Origin: Begonia masoniana
Taxonomy: Eukaryota; Streptophyta; Magnoliopsida; Cucurbitales; Begoniaceae
Assembly (NCBI GenBank): GCA_022432975.1
Contig: CM039511.1
Coordinates: forward strand, 26,341,153 to 26,405,152
Direction of reading: 5' to 3'
Length of the DNA: 64,000 nt
Position 1 is the first letter of the stretch. Every line of letters starts with the position of its first letter. Under the pieces are notes generated by a model that searched no databases, was not told where the DNA came from, and worked only from the letters and a program-made list of their open reading frames with translations. Shown piece by piece: positions 9,989-21,410 of this stretch. A program made the translations under genes and the position numbers.

Positions 9989-12559
9989 TTTAACGACCCC
10001 AACCCCGTAGGGCCGTCACAGGACTTGACTTTACATTGACATAACCTTTACCTAAGCCCTCGTGTTATCGAAATAAAATTTTTCATTTTTACTTAACACT
10101 TTAAAAGAAAACGGACTTAGACAATTGACCCACCTCTAACAACCTTTAGGGTCTAACTTTGACTTAAACATTTTGAGCGTAAAACATTTCGACTTTTAAA
10201 ACATTTAAAACTAGACTAAAACCATTAATAACTTAAAACAATTAACAATTAAAGTAAGATCAATTAAAACAAAACACTAATTCGTCGATCATCAAAACAC
10301 GACACTAATATAACCTATACTTTCGGGAAGAACTCAAGAAAACGAACTGCATGGATCGCTCTAAAAATCGAGCATATCCACACCTGTTTCAAAATAACCA
10401 AACAGTTCAAAATGACCAAACAGTTCCAGTATATTTCTAACATTAAGACTCCATATTCTAAACGTTCTACTTTCACTACATTTACATCCAAACTCAACCT
10501 TTCATACATTTTTCCATCAAATTATCCGATCCACATACTTAAACATTTTCATTCTCTTTCTTAATCAAAACGACACGTAAACATACCCAAAACAGACACG
10601 TCCACATACTAACCACAGACACCTACTAACCACGGTCGGAATCACCCTAACAATATTGCCGGGTTGCCGCCATGGTCGTACTCCTCCAACTGCGTCCATG
10701 ATACTAGCATGCTCATGAAATCTCACCGTACCTGTTCTTCTGCACCTACATCATAGAACTCAAACTATAAGCCTAATGCTTAGCAAGTAGTGACTATATG
10801 AATTTAAAACATTTTACTTAACATATGCAGTTTCTACAGTTTCATCGTACATAATCATTTCGTTTCGTTTCATCGTTCATATTCATTTCATTTCGTTTCA
10901 TCATACATATTCATTTCATTTCGTTTCATCATACATATTCATTTCATTTCCATCTTACATACATGTAATCCTCTACCAATGGAGGGCGGATTAGTTTCTC
11001 CATCTCTAGACGTTCCACAACTTCATCTGAAGGGTGAACCACTTTCTTCAGACGTTCTATATTTTCTGGACGTTCCACAATTTACATCTGAAGGGTGAAC
11101 CACTTCCCTCAGACACTTTACATTTTCGTTTTACATCGTTGTTGTTTCTACGTTCAAATCGTGAAAACATATGCTAAAACATTTTCGTACTTTGTCTAAA
11201 ACATGATGCATGAGAAAGCTAAACATACATAGAAACATACAACATAACCTAGCGTTCCGTGATGTAGGCCCGAAGGCAACACACATGCAACACTACTTAC
11301 CTGACGTCCTTAGTAATTCGTCTCTATCTGAAATCTTAACCGTGGAACCTGAAAAACCCAAATATCAAAAAATTACAATTAGAACTCGCTCGGCATAACT
11401 AAACTCTCATTTTCGTGAAAACATCTTAAACTTCTATTTCTAGTCTAATCTGACTAAAATCTAACTAAATGGACCACTATTTTGGGTTTGGTAAAAACCG
11501 ACCCGAAACTCAAACGTGCATAACTTTTGCGTCGGTTATCGGAATCGAACGATTCTAGCGGCCACGCACTCCTCTAATAACCTATTTTAATCTGCCAAAA
11601 GAAATTTTAAAACAAATAACTGGAACTAGGTCAAAAAGGGCAAAACCCGATTATGCCCTTTCCCGAAATTTTCTCCCTTTTCGATTTTTCATCAATTCAC
11701 ACTCATTTCATCACCAATCGATCCTCCTAACATCCAATTAACATAATCTAATAAGAAAAACCGGAATTCCACACGAAAACCCGAGCTCCAAAAACCTAGC
11801 CCTCGGTTTTTCCCCAAATCCGAGCTCACCATTGCTCGGCAATCCATGCCAGCACCGAGCTCGGCAATTCGACGCAGAAAGCAACCACAAATGGCCGGCG
11901 ATCGGAGCCCTAGCAGCTCAACGATCCACGGCCACGAATCAAGCAAGAAACAGGGGAAGACTCATCGGTTTTCGATCGGGTTTGGCGCGGAAAAGCCGAA
12001 CCGAGCTCTGGCCTCAGCTCGCCGGAGTTCGCTCGTCGGAACGGTGGTCGGAGCCGTGGTCGCCGTCGGAGGGTCGCGCGTCTCCTTTCTCTCTCGGCGT
12101 CGGGGCTCAGCAGCGGGAATGGCTTCTTCGTGAAGCCATTCCATTTTGAATAAAAATTATAAATAAAAATTATAATTTTTTTTACTTACCAAATTACTTA
12201 AATGCCCCTCCCTCAATTCTATACTTAATTCTTTAATTAGTCTATCGATTCGGTTTCACTGCAATTTCCTTATTTCTCCAAATATTCCAATTTAATCTTA
12301 GAGTTCTAACAAAACTCATCGTTCCCAAAACAGACTTATTTTGCTATTTTTACGAATTAACATCCTAAAAGGCTAAAAAGGGAACTCTAGCATTACTCTT
12401 TCGATTTGGGTTTCTAAAATTTCACTTATTCCTCTAAAAATTCCTTAAATTTCTAGGGCTCTAAGGAAACATCCCGCTCAAGAAAATACTTTAATTTGCT
12501 ATTTACGAAAATAACTAAGAAATTAGAAAATCCTAAGATCTGAAAACCCGGGCGTTACA
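9989..12559 (-). mobile_element. 3' LTR of element C (left in window)
   Basis: 2571 bp, minus strand, starting TGTAACGCCCGGG at 12559. A perfect hairpin near the putative transcription start lies at 12116-12142. The short exon is 11301-11348 (48 nt) between the acceptor TTTTTCAG and the donor CAG followed by GTAAGT. The intron-2 acceptor TATGATGTAG is near 10750. The motif GATCCATGCAGTTCGTTTTC is near 10345. The region from there to 9989 has no palindrome array. Confidence 0.95.
12116..12142 (-). repeat. Perfect hairpin near the putative start of transcription, LTR C
   Basis: Arms GGAATGGCTTC (12116-12126) and GAAGCCATTCC (12132-12142) with a 5-nt loop lie next to an A/T-rich TATA-like tract at 12143-12180. 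The same hairpin is in the other LTR at about 18091-18117. LTR K has an unrelated perfect hairpin in the matching position. Confidence 0.75.
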
Positions 12560-12572
12560 TCCTTCCCTCCTT
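12560..12572 (-). other. Polypurine tract of element C
   Basis: The minus strand reads AAGGAGGGAAGGA immediately before the LTR start TGTAACGCCC. It is preceded by TTTGAGGACAAAATTT, also seen at the ends of J and E. Confidence 0.9.
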
Positions 12573-14652
12573 AAATAAAATTTTGTCCTCAAAATTGTTG
12601 CTTAGTCAATCCTCTTATTTCTCACTCCAATGCTACCACCGTAATTATTGTTGCAATACTAAATCTTGATTACTCTAGGGCCTTAATCACTCATCGGGTA
12701 ACGAAAATTTCTAGATCCCCAAAGTCATGATTCTCTTAACTATGCATTTTGTAACTCAATCACTCATACGTCCATTGCTTTCAATTACTCACCCTCACAT
12801 TACCTAAGTAACTATACTCTCAATACAATCTCGACACTCCTTTAGTCTAAATAAATCATCGACATTGACAGCTTCGTACGTCTTCAAAGTTCCAAGTCCT
12901 CCTAGTTAGGCACTCAAGCACTCAATTGTCTATGCGTCCAACGACTTCCACTTAACCAATCTTGGATTAGACGCTCAAATTCTTCTATTTTAACTTCAAC
13001 CCTAGTCCTTCCTCGAATTGAGTTCCATCGGTTCTCTACTTTTCTCACACCTCATTCCATCCAACGCATCTTAATATCATAATTCCTTAAAACTTCATCT
13101 ATTGCTTAATACTAAGGACCTATTACATAGCCTCCTTATACTATTTCCTTTTATTCCAAGTCCTCCTCTACCTTACTATCTCATTTCTAATCCATCACAC
13201 ACATCCTTTACACCCATAGACAACGGGCATTCATGACGTTCCATTAGTCACTATAACACGATCCTAGTACTCAGGGCTCTCAATACTTAAATCTATCCCT
13301 TTTTCTTTCAAAGTATTCTCTAAGTTTCTATACCTATGTCTACAATGCTCGATTTATCCAAGTTTCACCTCGGTTGTCACCAAACAATATCAAACTCTCA
13401 AGTCTAACTAATTAATTACACTATTCACCCAATGCCTTAAATGGTGCATAAACACTTCGACTTAGCTTACGAGTCGAATCTTTCCTAAACCTACAGGTTT
13501 ATCTTCACTTCTAGGTCCACTTGCACAATCTCTGTGCAACTTTCTATCCTTTCATCCAATATTTTCTAAATTCTTCAACATAAAAAACCCTTAATGTTTC
13601 ACTCTTATTTTGACCATTCGCTTATTCTAATAAATCTATTCATTTACCCTTATGACGTTGTCCAAAAATCTACCTAATCGCCCATTTTATCTTACCTCAC
13701 ATAGTCTCCATTTTCCTTCATCCATGAACTAAGAACTATCCCTCACGGTATGAATCTTTGATATAAGCTAACATCCATATCCTCGATCAACGATCTTCTA
13801 AAGACTTTATGTTCCTCGAGTTGGAATTTACGTTCCATCCCTAAGCTCATTTATCCTAACCCAAGCTACTTACGAAATCGTCGGCCTTTACTTCGTTACA
13901 TACTAGCCAAATCCTTGAAATTCTCTAACTTAACCTCATCCCTAATGCATTTGACCATCCTCCTCATTAAAAAGTTCATATGTTTCCTCAAATCTCACTC
14001 CACTAAATACTTAAATGCTAACCTTCTTATTTTAACTCTCAATTAAACCTAAAGGCCTTTACACTTACTCTTATAAATCTATACACAATTCTAAATCTAT
14101 CCAACCACCCTTTTTCACCTTACGTCGCTTAGTCTCTAATTTCTTCATTAAAAGAAATTCCCAATATTTTCATAGATCGCACATCACTAGATTCTGATGA
14201 ATTAAACCTCAACTTCTAACCTTCCTTCTTATCTAGCAATCCTCTCTTTCCTAGCTCTTAACTTCGCAATATCAATTACACTTCTCCTCCAAGGCTCCAA
14301 CAGTTGTAAAAATATCTATTTTCACATAAGGTTTTCACTAAGATTTACTAGCTAATGAATTTTTCTCTTTGATCTTCAAAATTCAGGTTCTAAGTGTTCC
14401 CCCACACTACTCCACAACAATTTGCCTAACAACTTTCTTGTTTTCTCGAAAAAAAAAACAAAATTTGGGTCATAAGTATTCAACTCAATTCTTTACATCA
14501 ATTCCTCTAACGGCTTCCTTGTTAGCAAACTTGTTGTAGGTAATTTACACCCTTAATCCGAACCTCCTTGCCATCCCAAGTCCTCAAGCCTAATTCACAT
14601 CCACCACCAACTCCCACACGATTATATTCTAACATTTCTACGTTAGTATCTC
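12573..14652 (-). other. Non-coding internal region of element C
   Basis: About 2.1 kb between gag and the PPT contains no ORF over 60 codons and no recognisable pol motif on either strand. It is A/T-rich with many short pyrimidine runs. This is where a pol gene would lie in an autonomous relative. Confidence 0.75.
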
Positions 14653-15783
14653 CTATAAATAATTAAAATGACACGTACCTGTAACTACAGTAGGCTGCTC
14701 TTCATTGTTTGCACTGCTGAGGGAGAAGATCTTTAGAGATACACTTGTGGGTCCCTTGTTCCGTGTCGGGCAGTCCCTAGCAAGATGGCCCGTCCTATTG
14801 CAAACAAAACACGGCCCTTTACGTTTCTTCGGACAATTCCTGGAGAGATGTCCTATCTCTTGACACTTGAAACACATTCCTAGATTCTTCCTTGGGCAGT
14901 CCGAAGAAATATGACCTTGCTCATTACAATTAAAACATCGGCCCGAACCTGCCTTGCACACTCCGTCATGAAACTTTTTACACGTTGGACATTGAGGGAA
15001 CTGTGAATAACCAGAGGCACGCTTTCCGTTTTCTTGACTAATTTTCTCATCACTCGTCCGTTTTGTGCCCCTCGGTGGTTGTTGTTCTTCATCACTCTGT
15101 TGAGTTGTAATTTCTCTAAAGGGCTTCTTCGACGCTTCTCTTTGTTGCTGAAGCTTCATCTCGATGTCATCAAGTCCAAGAGCTCTTTCCACTATTTTAT
15201 GATAAGGCACGTCTTCATCATCCACCGTCATCACCCCTTTCTGAATTTCTAGTTTCAAACCTTGTACAAATTGGTTAATTTTGTCCTCCTCCTTATAGAT
15301 CATATATCCAGCATACCGAGATAGTGACTCAAACCTTCGCACGTATTCGGCCACTGTTCCCGTTTGGCGTAGTTTGGAAAACTCTGATCTCTTGTTGGCT
15401 CGGTGAGTGCGACTAAAATACTTGTTATAGAATGTCGTCTTGAACTGTTCCCACGTCATAACCTTCGTATCCGGAGCGGCCATCATTGTATCCCACCAGA
15501 AAATGGCATCCTTATCTAAATTAAATGTGGCACACGTCACTTTGTCGGCTTCCTCCACTTTTGCATAGGCAAACATACTCTCAATCTTACGAATCCATTG
15601 TTCAGCACTCGTAGGATCCGAAGACTGACCATCAAATGTCGGGGGCCTAAGCCGTCTAAACCTTTCTCCACCTTGGTCCTGAGAATCGTTACCTTGTCCA
15701 TTTCGATTTAGCAAAACCCCTATCTGTTCTGACTGTTGACGTAATATGTCCATAAAATGGCTATTAGGATCCATTCGGGTCAC
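14653..15783 (-). CDS. gag: Gag polyprotein of element C (376 aa, apparently intact)
   Basis: The start is the ATG at 15783, just downstream of the leader intron-like segment. The product would assemble the cytoplasmic particle that packages the element RNA. Residues about 40-220 form the retrotransposon gag capsid domain (RLRPPTFDGQSS, EQWIRKIESMF, SLSRYAGYM). The C-terminal part (about 265-350) has a Cys pair followed by three CCHC knuckles: CFNCNEQGHISSDC, CFKCQEIGHLSRNC and CFVCNRTGHLARDC. G, H and J have one complete knuckle, so three is distinctive. There is no frameshift or stop. The ORF ends without entering protease. Confidence 0.93.
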   Translation of the reverse strand: MTRMDPNSHFMDILRQQSEQIGVLLNRNGQGNDSQDQGGERFRRLRPPTFDGQSSDPTSAEQWIRKIESMFAYAKVEEADKVTCATFNLDKDAIFWWDTMMAAPDTKVMTWEQFKTTFYNKYFSRTHRANKRSEFSKLRQTGTVAEYVRRFESLSRYAGYMIYKEEDKINQFVQGLKLEIQKGVMTVDDEDVPYHKIVERALGLDDIEMKLQQQREASKKPFREITTQQSDEEQQPPRGTKRTSDEKISQENGKRASGYSQFPQCPTCKKFHDGVCKAGSGRCFNCNEQGHISSDCPRKNLGMCFKCQEIGHLSRNCPKKRKGPCFVCNRTGHLARDCPTRNKGPTSVSLKIFSLSSANNEEQPTVVTGTCHFNYL

Positions 15784-15810
15784 TTAAGTACTCGTGGCCT
15801 TTTCTTGTAC

Positions 15811-15878
15811 CTAGACATGTTAGAAAACACGAAACACTATAAAAATCTATAAATCATTACTTAAACTTAAACACTTAC
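15811..15878 (-). other. Intron-like segment between PBS and gag (68 nt), element C
   Basis: The donor CAACT followed by GTAAGT begins at 15878 and the acceptor TGTCTAG ends at 15811. Position and donor context match those in A, G, H and J. Confidence 0.6.
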
Positions 15879-15947
15879 AGTTGGCGAAGCACTTCCATGG
15901 GGCGAGTGGCATTGTTAGGTAATCAACTGAACGATTGCGACCACATG

Positions 15948-15959
15948 TCTCTGATACCA
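15948..15959 (-). other. Primer-binding site of element C
   Basis: The minus strand reads TGGTATCAGAGA, complementary to the initiator tRNA-Met 3' end over 11 bases, 4 nt from the 5' LTR boundary at 15964. Confidence 0.92.
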
Positions 15960-15963
15960 TAAC

Positions 15964-18534
15964 TGTAACGACCCCAACCCTGTAGGGCCGTCACAGGACT
16001 TGACTTTACATTGACATAACCTTTACCTAAGCCCTCGTGTTATCGAAATAAAATTTTTCATTTTTACTTAACACTTTAAAAGAAAACGGACTTAGACAAT
16101 TGACCCACCTCTAACAACCTTTAGGGTCTAACTTTGACTTAAACATTTTGAGCGTAAAACATTTCGACTTTTAAAACATTTAAAACTAGACTAAAATCAT
16201 TAATAACTTAAAACAATTAACAATTAAAGTAAGATCAATTAAAACAAAACACTCATTCGTCGATCATCAAAACACGACACTAATATAACCTATACTTTCG
16301 GGAAGAACTCAAGAAAACGAACTGCATGGATCGCTCTAAAAATCGAGCATATCCATACCTGTTTCAAAATAACCAAACAGTTCAAAATGACCACACAGTT
16401 CCAGTATATTTCTAACATTAAGACTCCATATTCTAAACGTTCTACTTTCACTACATTTACATCCAAACTCAACCTTTCATACATTTTTCCATCAAATTAT
16501 CCGATCCACATACTTAAACATTTTCATTCTCTTTCTTAATCAAAACGACACGTAAACATACCCAAAACAGACACGTCCACATACTAACCACAGACACCTA
16601 CTAACCACGGTCGGAATCGCCCTAACAATATTGCCGAGTTGCCGCCATGGTCGTACTCCTCCAACTGCGTCCATGATCCTAGCATGCTCATGAAATCTCA
16701 CCGTACCTGTTCTTCTGCACCTACATCACAGAACTCAAACTATAAGCCTAATGCTTAGCAAGTAGTGACTATATGAATTTAAAACATTTTACTTAACGTA
16801 TGCAGTTTCTACAGTTTCATTGTACATAATCATTTTGTTTCGTTTCATCGTTCATATTCATTTCATTTCGTTTCATCATACATATTCATTTCATTTCGTT
16901 TCATCATACATATTCATTTCATTTCCATTGTACATACATGTAATCCTCTACCAATGGAAGGCAGATTAGTTTCTCCATCTCTAGACGTTCCACAACTTCA
17001 TCTGAAGGGTGAACCACTTCCTTCAGACGTTCTATATTTTCTGGACGTTCCACAATTTACATCTGAAGGGTGAACCACTTCCCTCAGACACTTCACATTT
17101 TTGTTTTACATCGTTGTCATTTCTACGTTCAAATCGTGAAAACATATGCTAAAACATTTTCGTACTTTGTCTAAAACATGATGCATGAGAAAGCTAAACA
17201 TACATAGAAACATGTAACATAACCTAGCGTTCCGTGATGCAGGCCCGAAGGCAACACGCATGCAACACTACTTACCTGACGTCCTTAGTAATTCGTCTCT
17301 ATCTGAAATCTTAACCGTGGAACATGAAAAACCCAAATATCAAAACATTACAATTAGAACTCGCTCGGCATAACTAAACTCTCATTTTCATGAAAACATC
17401 TTAAACTTCTATTTCTAGTCTAATCTGACTAAAATCTAACTAAATGGACCACTATTTTGGGTTTGGTAAAAACCGACCCGAAACTCAAATGTGCATAACT
17501 TTTGCGTCGGTTATCGGAATCGAACGATTCCGGCGGCCACGCACTCCTCTAATAACCTATTTTAATCTGCCAAAAGAAATTTTAAAACAAATAACCGAAA
17601 CTTGGTCAAAAAGGGCAAAACCCGATTCTGCCCTTTCCCGGAATTTTCCCCCTTTTCGATTTTTCATCAATTCACACTCATTTCATCACCAATCGATCCT
17701 CCTAACATCCAATTAACATAATCTAATAAGAAAACCCGGAATTCCACACGAAAACCCGAGCTCCAAAAACCTAGCCCTCAGTTTTTCCCCAAATCCGAGC
17801 TCACCATTGCTCGGCAATCCATGCCAGCACCGAGCTCGGCAATTTGACGCAGAAAGCAACCACAAACGGCCGGCGATCGGAGCCCTAGCAGCTCAGCGAT
17901 CCACGGCCATGAATCAAGCAAGAAACAGGGGAAGACTCACCGGTTTTCGATCGGGTTTGGCGCGGAAAAGCCGAACCGAGCTCTGGCCTCAGCTCGCCGG
18001 AGTTCGCTCGTCTGAACGGTGGTCGGAGCCGTGGTCGCCATCGGAGGGTCGCGCGTCTCCCTTCTCTCTCGGCCTCGGGGCTCGGCAGCGGGAATGGCTT
18101 CTTCGTGAAGCCATTCCATTTTGAATAAAAATTATAAATAAAATTATAATTTTTTTTACTTACCAAATTACTTAAATGCCCCTCCCTCAATTCTATACTT
18201 AATTCTTTAATTAGTCTATCGATTCGGTTTCACTGCAATTTCCTTATTTCTCCAAATATTCCAATTTAATCTTAGAGTTCTAACAAAACTCACCGTTCCC
18301 AAAATAGACTTATTTTGCTATTTTTACGAATTAACATCCTAAAAGGCTAAAACGGGAACTCTAGCATTACTCTTTCGATTTGGGTTTCTAAAATTTCACT
18401 TATTCCTCTAAAAATTCCCTTAAATTTCTAGGGCTCTAAGAAAACATCCCGCTCAAGAAAATACTTTAATTTGCTATTTACAAAAATAACTAAGAAATTA
18501 GAAAATCCTAAGATCTGAAAACCCGGGCGTTACA
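15964..18534 (-). mobile_element. 5' LTR of element C (right in window)
   Basis: 2571 bp from TGTAACGCCCGGG at 18534 to the terminus at 15964, nearly identical to the left LTR. One difference falls in a splice-like signal: the acceptor before the short exon reads TTTTTCAT here (near 17324) but TTTTTCAG in the 3' LTR. The donor at 17275 is kept. Confidence 0.95.
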
Positions 18535-18539
18535 AAAAC

Positions 18540-19439
18540 ATTCATGATGCATGAACATGAAGATTCTTAAATCATCAAGCTACAGAACAGAGCACCATTC
18601 GACATGACTTACCATTGAGCTAATCATCAGCATAAACATTAGACAGTAACATAAGGGAAACTTCTAGTCTTCGTATGAGTTTCTACCTAATATCCTTTGA
18701 TGTAGGGTCCTAATGACCGAGAAACCTACACAATCACTTACCTGGTCTCCTTAGCAATTTGAGCTCCTTTCTCTTCAATTTTCTTCACCTAAAACATTTA
18801 CATTGCAGTAGTTAAAACAAAATCCTATTAGTTCTAATCACAAGTCATCCTAGGATCTAATAGCTATAGTCACTCATGAATCCTTAGTATAGTTCTCTGT
18901 GCAGTTTGAAATCCAAAACCCAAAACAGACAGATTCGATTAGCGATAACTCAGGGTTGGTTGTTTACTGTCCAAAATCGATTCGGAATGACATTACCACT
19001 TCCAGATTTTAAAATATCCTTACAAATACTCGGCCATTGAAGAGTCCAGAACTTCAACACATAGTTGAAAACAGAGCTTAACGACTAAAAGACAGCTACA
19101 TTGCCAAACTCGTACCTCGAGCACAAAGTAGCCGAGAAGCAGCAAGGAAACCGATCGTCGAAGGAGGGATTTCTAGCTGACAGAGAGCGAGAGCTCGAGA
19201 GGGGAAATCACCAAGAGTAAGAGGTGACGGCTACAGTGGTTTAAATGAGGTTTGAATCCTTTCCTTTTTCTTTAAATACAGGCCTAAATCCTCCATTATT
19301 ACAACTTTGCCACACAACCTAGTTTAAATCCACATGTAATTAATTAAGCTTGGCATAAAATTCTAAATCATGAAGATTGAATAATCATGGCCGTTAATTC
19401 AGTTAGGAAGTCACCTGGTTGAAGTTGTCGGGTGTTACA
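18540..19439 (-). mobile_element. Solo LTR D, part 2 (5' portion, promoter side)
   Basis: On the minus strand the LTR begins TGTAACACCCGACAAC at 19439. Splice-like signals: a donor GAG followed by GTACGAG near 19112, and a 47-nt short exon 18742-18788 between TTTTAG and CCAG followed by GTAAGT. Sequence continuity with 9983 across element C is clear. Confidence 0.9.
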
Positions 19440-19444
19440 GATTT

Positions 19445-20784
19445 AGTGCTCGGGTGTAGCACCCTGAGAGGGCCTCGTCGGGATTCAATGCTCGGATGTA
19501 GCACCCCGAGAGGGCTCCTACGATAGATCCATGGCTAAAGATACTTAATGATCGATATGGGAGGAGATCGTGTATGGCCGTCCAATGGGCGGGGCCCAAA
19601 TGTGTGCTGTCCGATCTTTCTCTATTGGGTCAAGGTGTGGCCATCCAATGAGCGGGGCTCAAATGTGTGCCTACTTGATCCACACAGAAAAGTGAAAGAT
19701 TAATGAAACGAGAACAACAGAGTGAGTAGAAACTGCATGTGTTAAAGGTTGAGTATGCATTGTGTTTTTACATTCATTATTCCTTACTTGCTAAGCATTA
19801 GGCTTACGTTTTGTGTTCTATGTTGTAGGTGATGACTAAATCTCAGGTGAGCTAGATGAGGGAGGCCAAGATTAGGATGCAGTCGGTGGCGCAGTCTGTA
19901 TGCCGGTGCGGGCAGTTGTTAGGGGGTCCTGACCATGGAGTGGCTGGGAGGTGTGGTCATTGTGTGGGATTTTTGATTGTGTATATAGAGGTGCACTTAT
20001 AACTCTTTTGGATGTTTGGGATCTTGTTGTAAATGTTGTTTCAGGATTTTGGGTTTTATAAAAATTAAACGTTATGCTGCTCGGTTTTTCATAAAAATAA
20101 AAGTGTTTGTTTTCACAAATTTTTACGTTTTCGCTGTCGTTTTCGAGTCAAATTTTTAGGATTTTCACATGTCGTGAAGTTGAATATGTTGGGAAAAGGT
20201 TTAGGTAAGTTTTAGGTGATTTGGTTGAGTGAAATGTGAAGAAAATTGAGAAAAATGTGGAAAGGGGTCGAAGATGGCGTTGGTGGCCGAGGAGTGCGCG
20301 CGTGGGGCTGCTGGAGGGCGCGTGGGCGCGCGCGCGCTGTGGTGCACGTAGCGCCAAGTGCCGATCGATCAACGAGCTGTGTTGTTTTTGGTTGAGCGAC
20401 CCGAGAGGTTGCTGATCAATCGGCGCTCGCGCCGATCGATTGCCTCGGGTGCACACAGGTTGTGCGCAGTGGCAGTGCACTGTGGGCGCGCTGCCTAGGC
20501 GACGCGCGCTGCCTGGGCGACGCGCGCACCGAGTGCGCGCACGCGGCATTCTTGTGGCTCACTTTGATTTTTTTTCAAATTTTTCCTATTTCAAATATGT
20601 TTTAACCCAACCTTTTCGGATGCATTTGGCACGTATTTTAGCACATTTTTCACTCATTTTTGAGGGTTCGAAAAACCCAAAAATTGAGTCAAAATTTTTT
20701 GAAAATTTATTTAAACTTCGTTTTAAATGTGGTAATGATGAGTAAAGTAGCGCATCGAACTAGGGTGGGTATAGGGACGTTACA
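19445..20784 (+). mobile_element. LTR B, second part (3' end)
   Basis: It continues from 7145 after removal of D and one GATTT. It carries two imperfect repeats of GCTCGGGTGTAGCACCC type (19450-19512) and two of TCCAATGGGCGGGGC type (19590-19660) in the intron-2 region. An acceptor ATGTTGTAG ends at 19828. A palindrome-bearing GC-rich zone lies at 20280-20540, and the terminus GACGTTACA is at 20784. Confidence 0.8.
20414..20440. repeat. Palindrome in LTR B
   Basis: ATCGGCGC and GCGCCGAT are separated by 2 nt, with pairing extended to about 12 bp with one mismatch. Together with CCGATCGATC at 20360 it forms the family-B version of the GATCGATC palindromes seen downstream of the intron-2 acceptor in G, H, I and J. 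Confidence 0.7.
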
Positions 20785-20840
20785 CTTACAAACATAACAC
20801 ATACTCGGCTAGAACATGCTCTAGCTAGCGACACCAACAC
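20785..20840 (+). repeat. Right copy of the 56/57-bp direct repeat flanking LTR B
   Basis: Starts CTTACAAACATAACACATAC right after the LTR terminus and ends GACACCAACAC; partner of 5820-5876. Confidence 0.85.
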
Positions 20841-21410
20841 TTGACTTTTATTTAAAAAACTATTACATCTTTACACATTTACAAAAAATATAAAACAAAA
20901 GTAACTCCTAAGTCCTAAATTCAACAATTGAACCAAAATAAAGAACATTACGATCCTTTTTTCAAATGGATTTGGTTTAACTCCATTGAGACGAAATGCA
21001 CTTCATAGCAAATGATGTTCACTTTTTATGCATGACCCTCTTCTCAAAATCTTTAGATGTCCTCTACAATCTTAACGAAAATAAATTTTTGATATAAGAT
21101 TGCGAATATTGACAATTACACTAAATGCTCATTGGAGTTTAGATTGTCGATAATTTTAGAATATCTACGAAGCCTTTTAAATTGTGCTTGATTTTCTCCT
21201 TATGCTTTTTATTAATAACTCAAAAATATATAAAGATGTTATGGTTGCAAATTATTCATTGACTACAATTTCCTCCATGATCATCTATAAAAAAAAACAC
21301 TAGAATTATTATTAAAAAATTTTCATACTTGATTGTGAGTTGCTGCCTATAACATATCATTCTCCTTTGTTGAAAAGGATTACCTCAAATCCAATAGTTC
21401 TCTGTCATTG
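20841..21410. other. Base-level sequence, no gene recognised
   Basis: A/T-rich and without ORFs of note. It continues the sequence left of 5820 and is the target of E-type LTR E3, whose terminus TGATATGTCTC starts at 21411. Confidence 0.5.

Larger units (their letters stand above)
9989..18534 (-). mobile_element. Complete gag-only LTR retrotransposon C, nested in LTR D
   Basis: The element spans 8546 bp: two LTRs of identical length (2571 bp), a PBS, a gag ORF and a PPT, flanked by a perfect TSD AAAAC (9984-9988 and 18535-18539). The D LTR reads straight across the insertion. The internal region is only 3404 bp and lacks protease, RT, RNase H and integrase, so the element is non-autonomous and would need enzymes in trans, plausibly from Ty3/gypsy relatives. 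The left terminus reads TTTAAC instead of TGTAAC, a point change after insertion. The intact gag and few LTR differences indicate a fairly recent insertion. Confidence 0.95.

Noticed and set aside
11832..12149. 95-105 aa ORFs, also present at 17807-18124
   Set aside because: Duplicated only because both LTRs of C contain them; GC-rich leader sequence without conserved domain.
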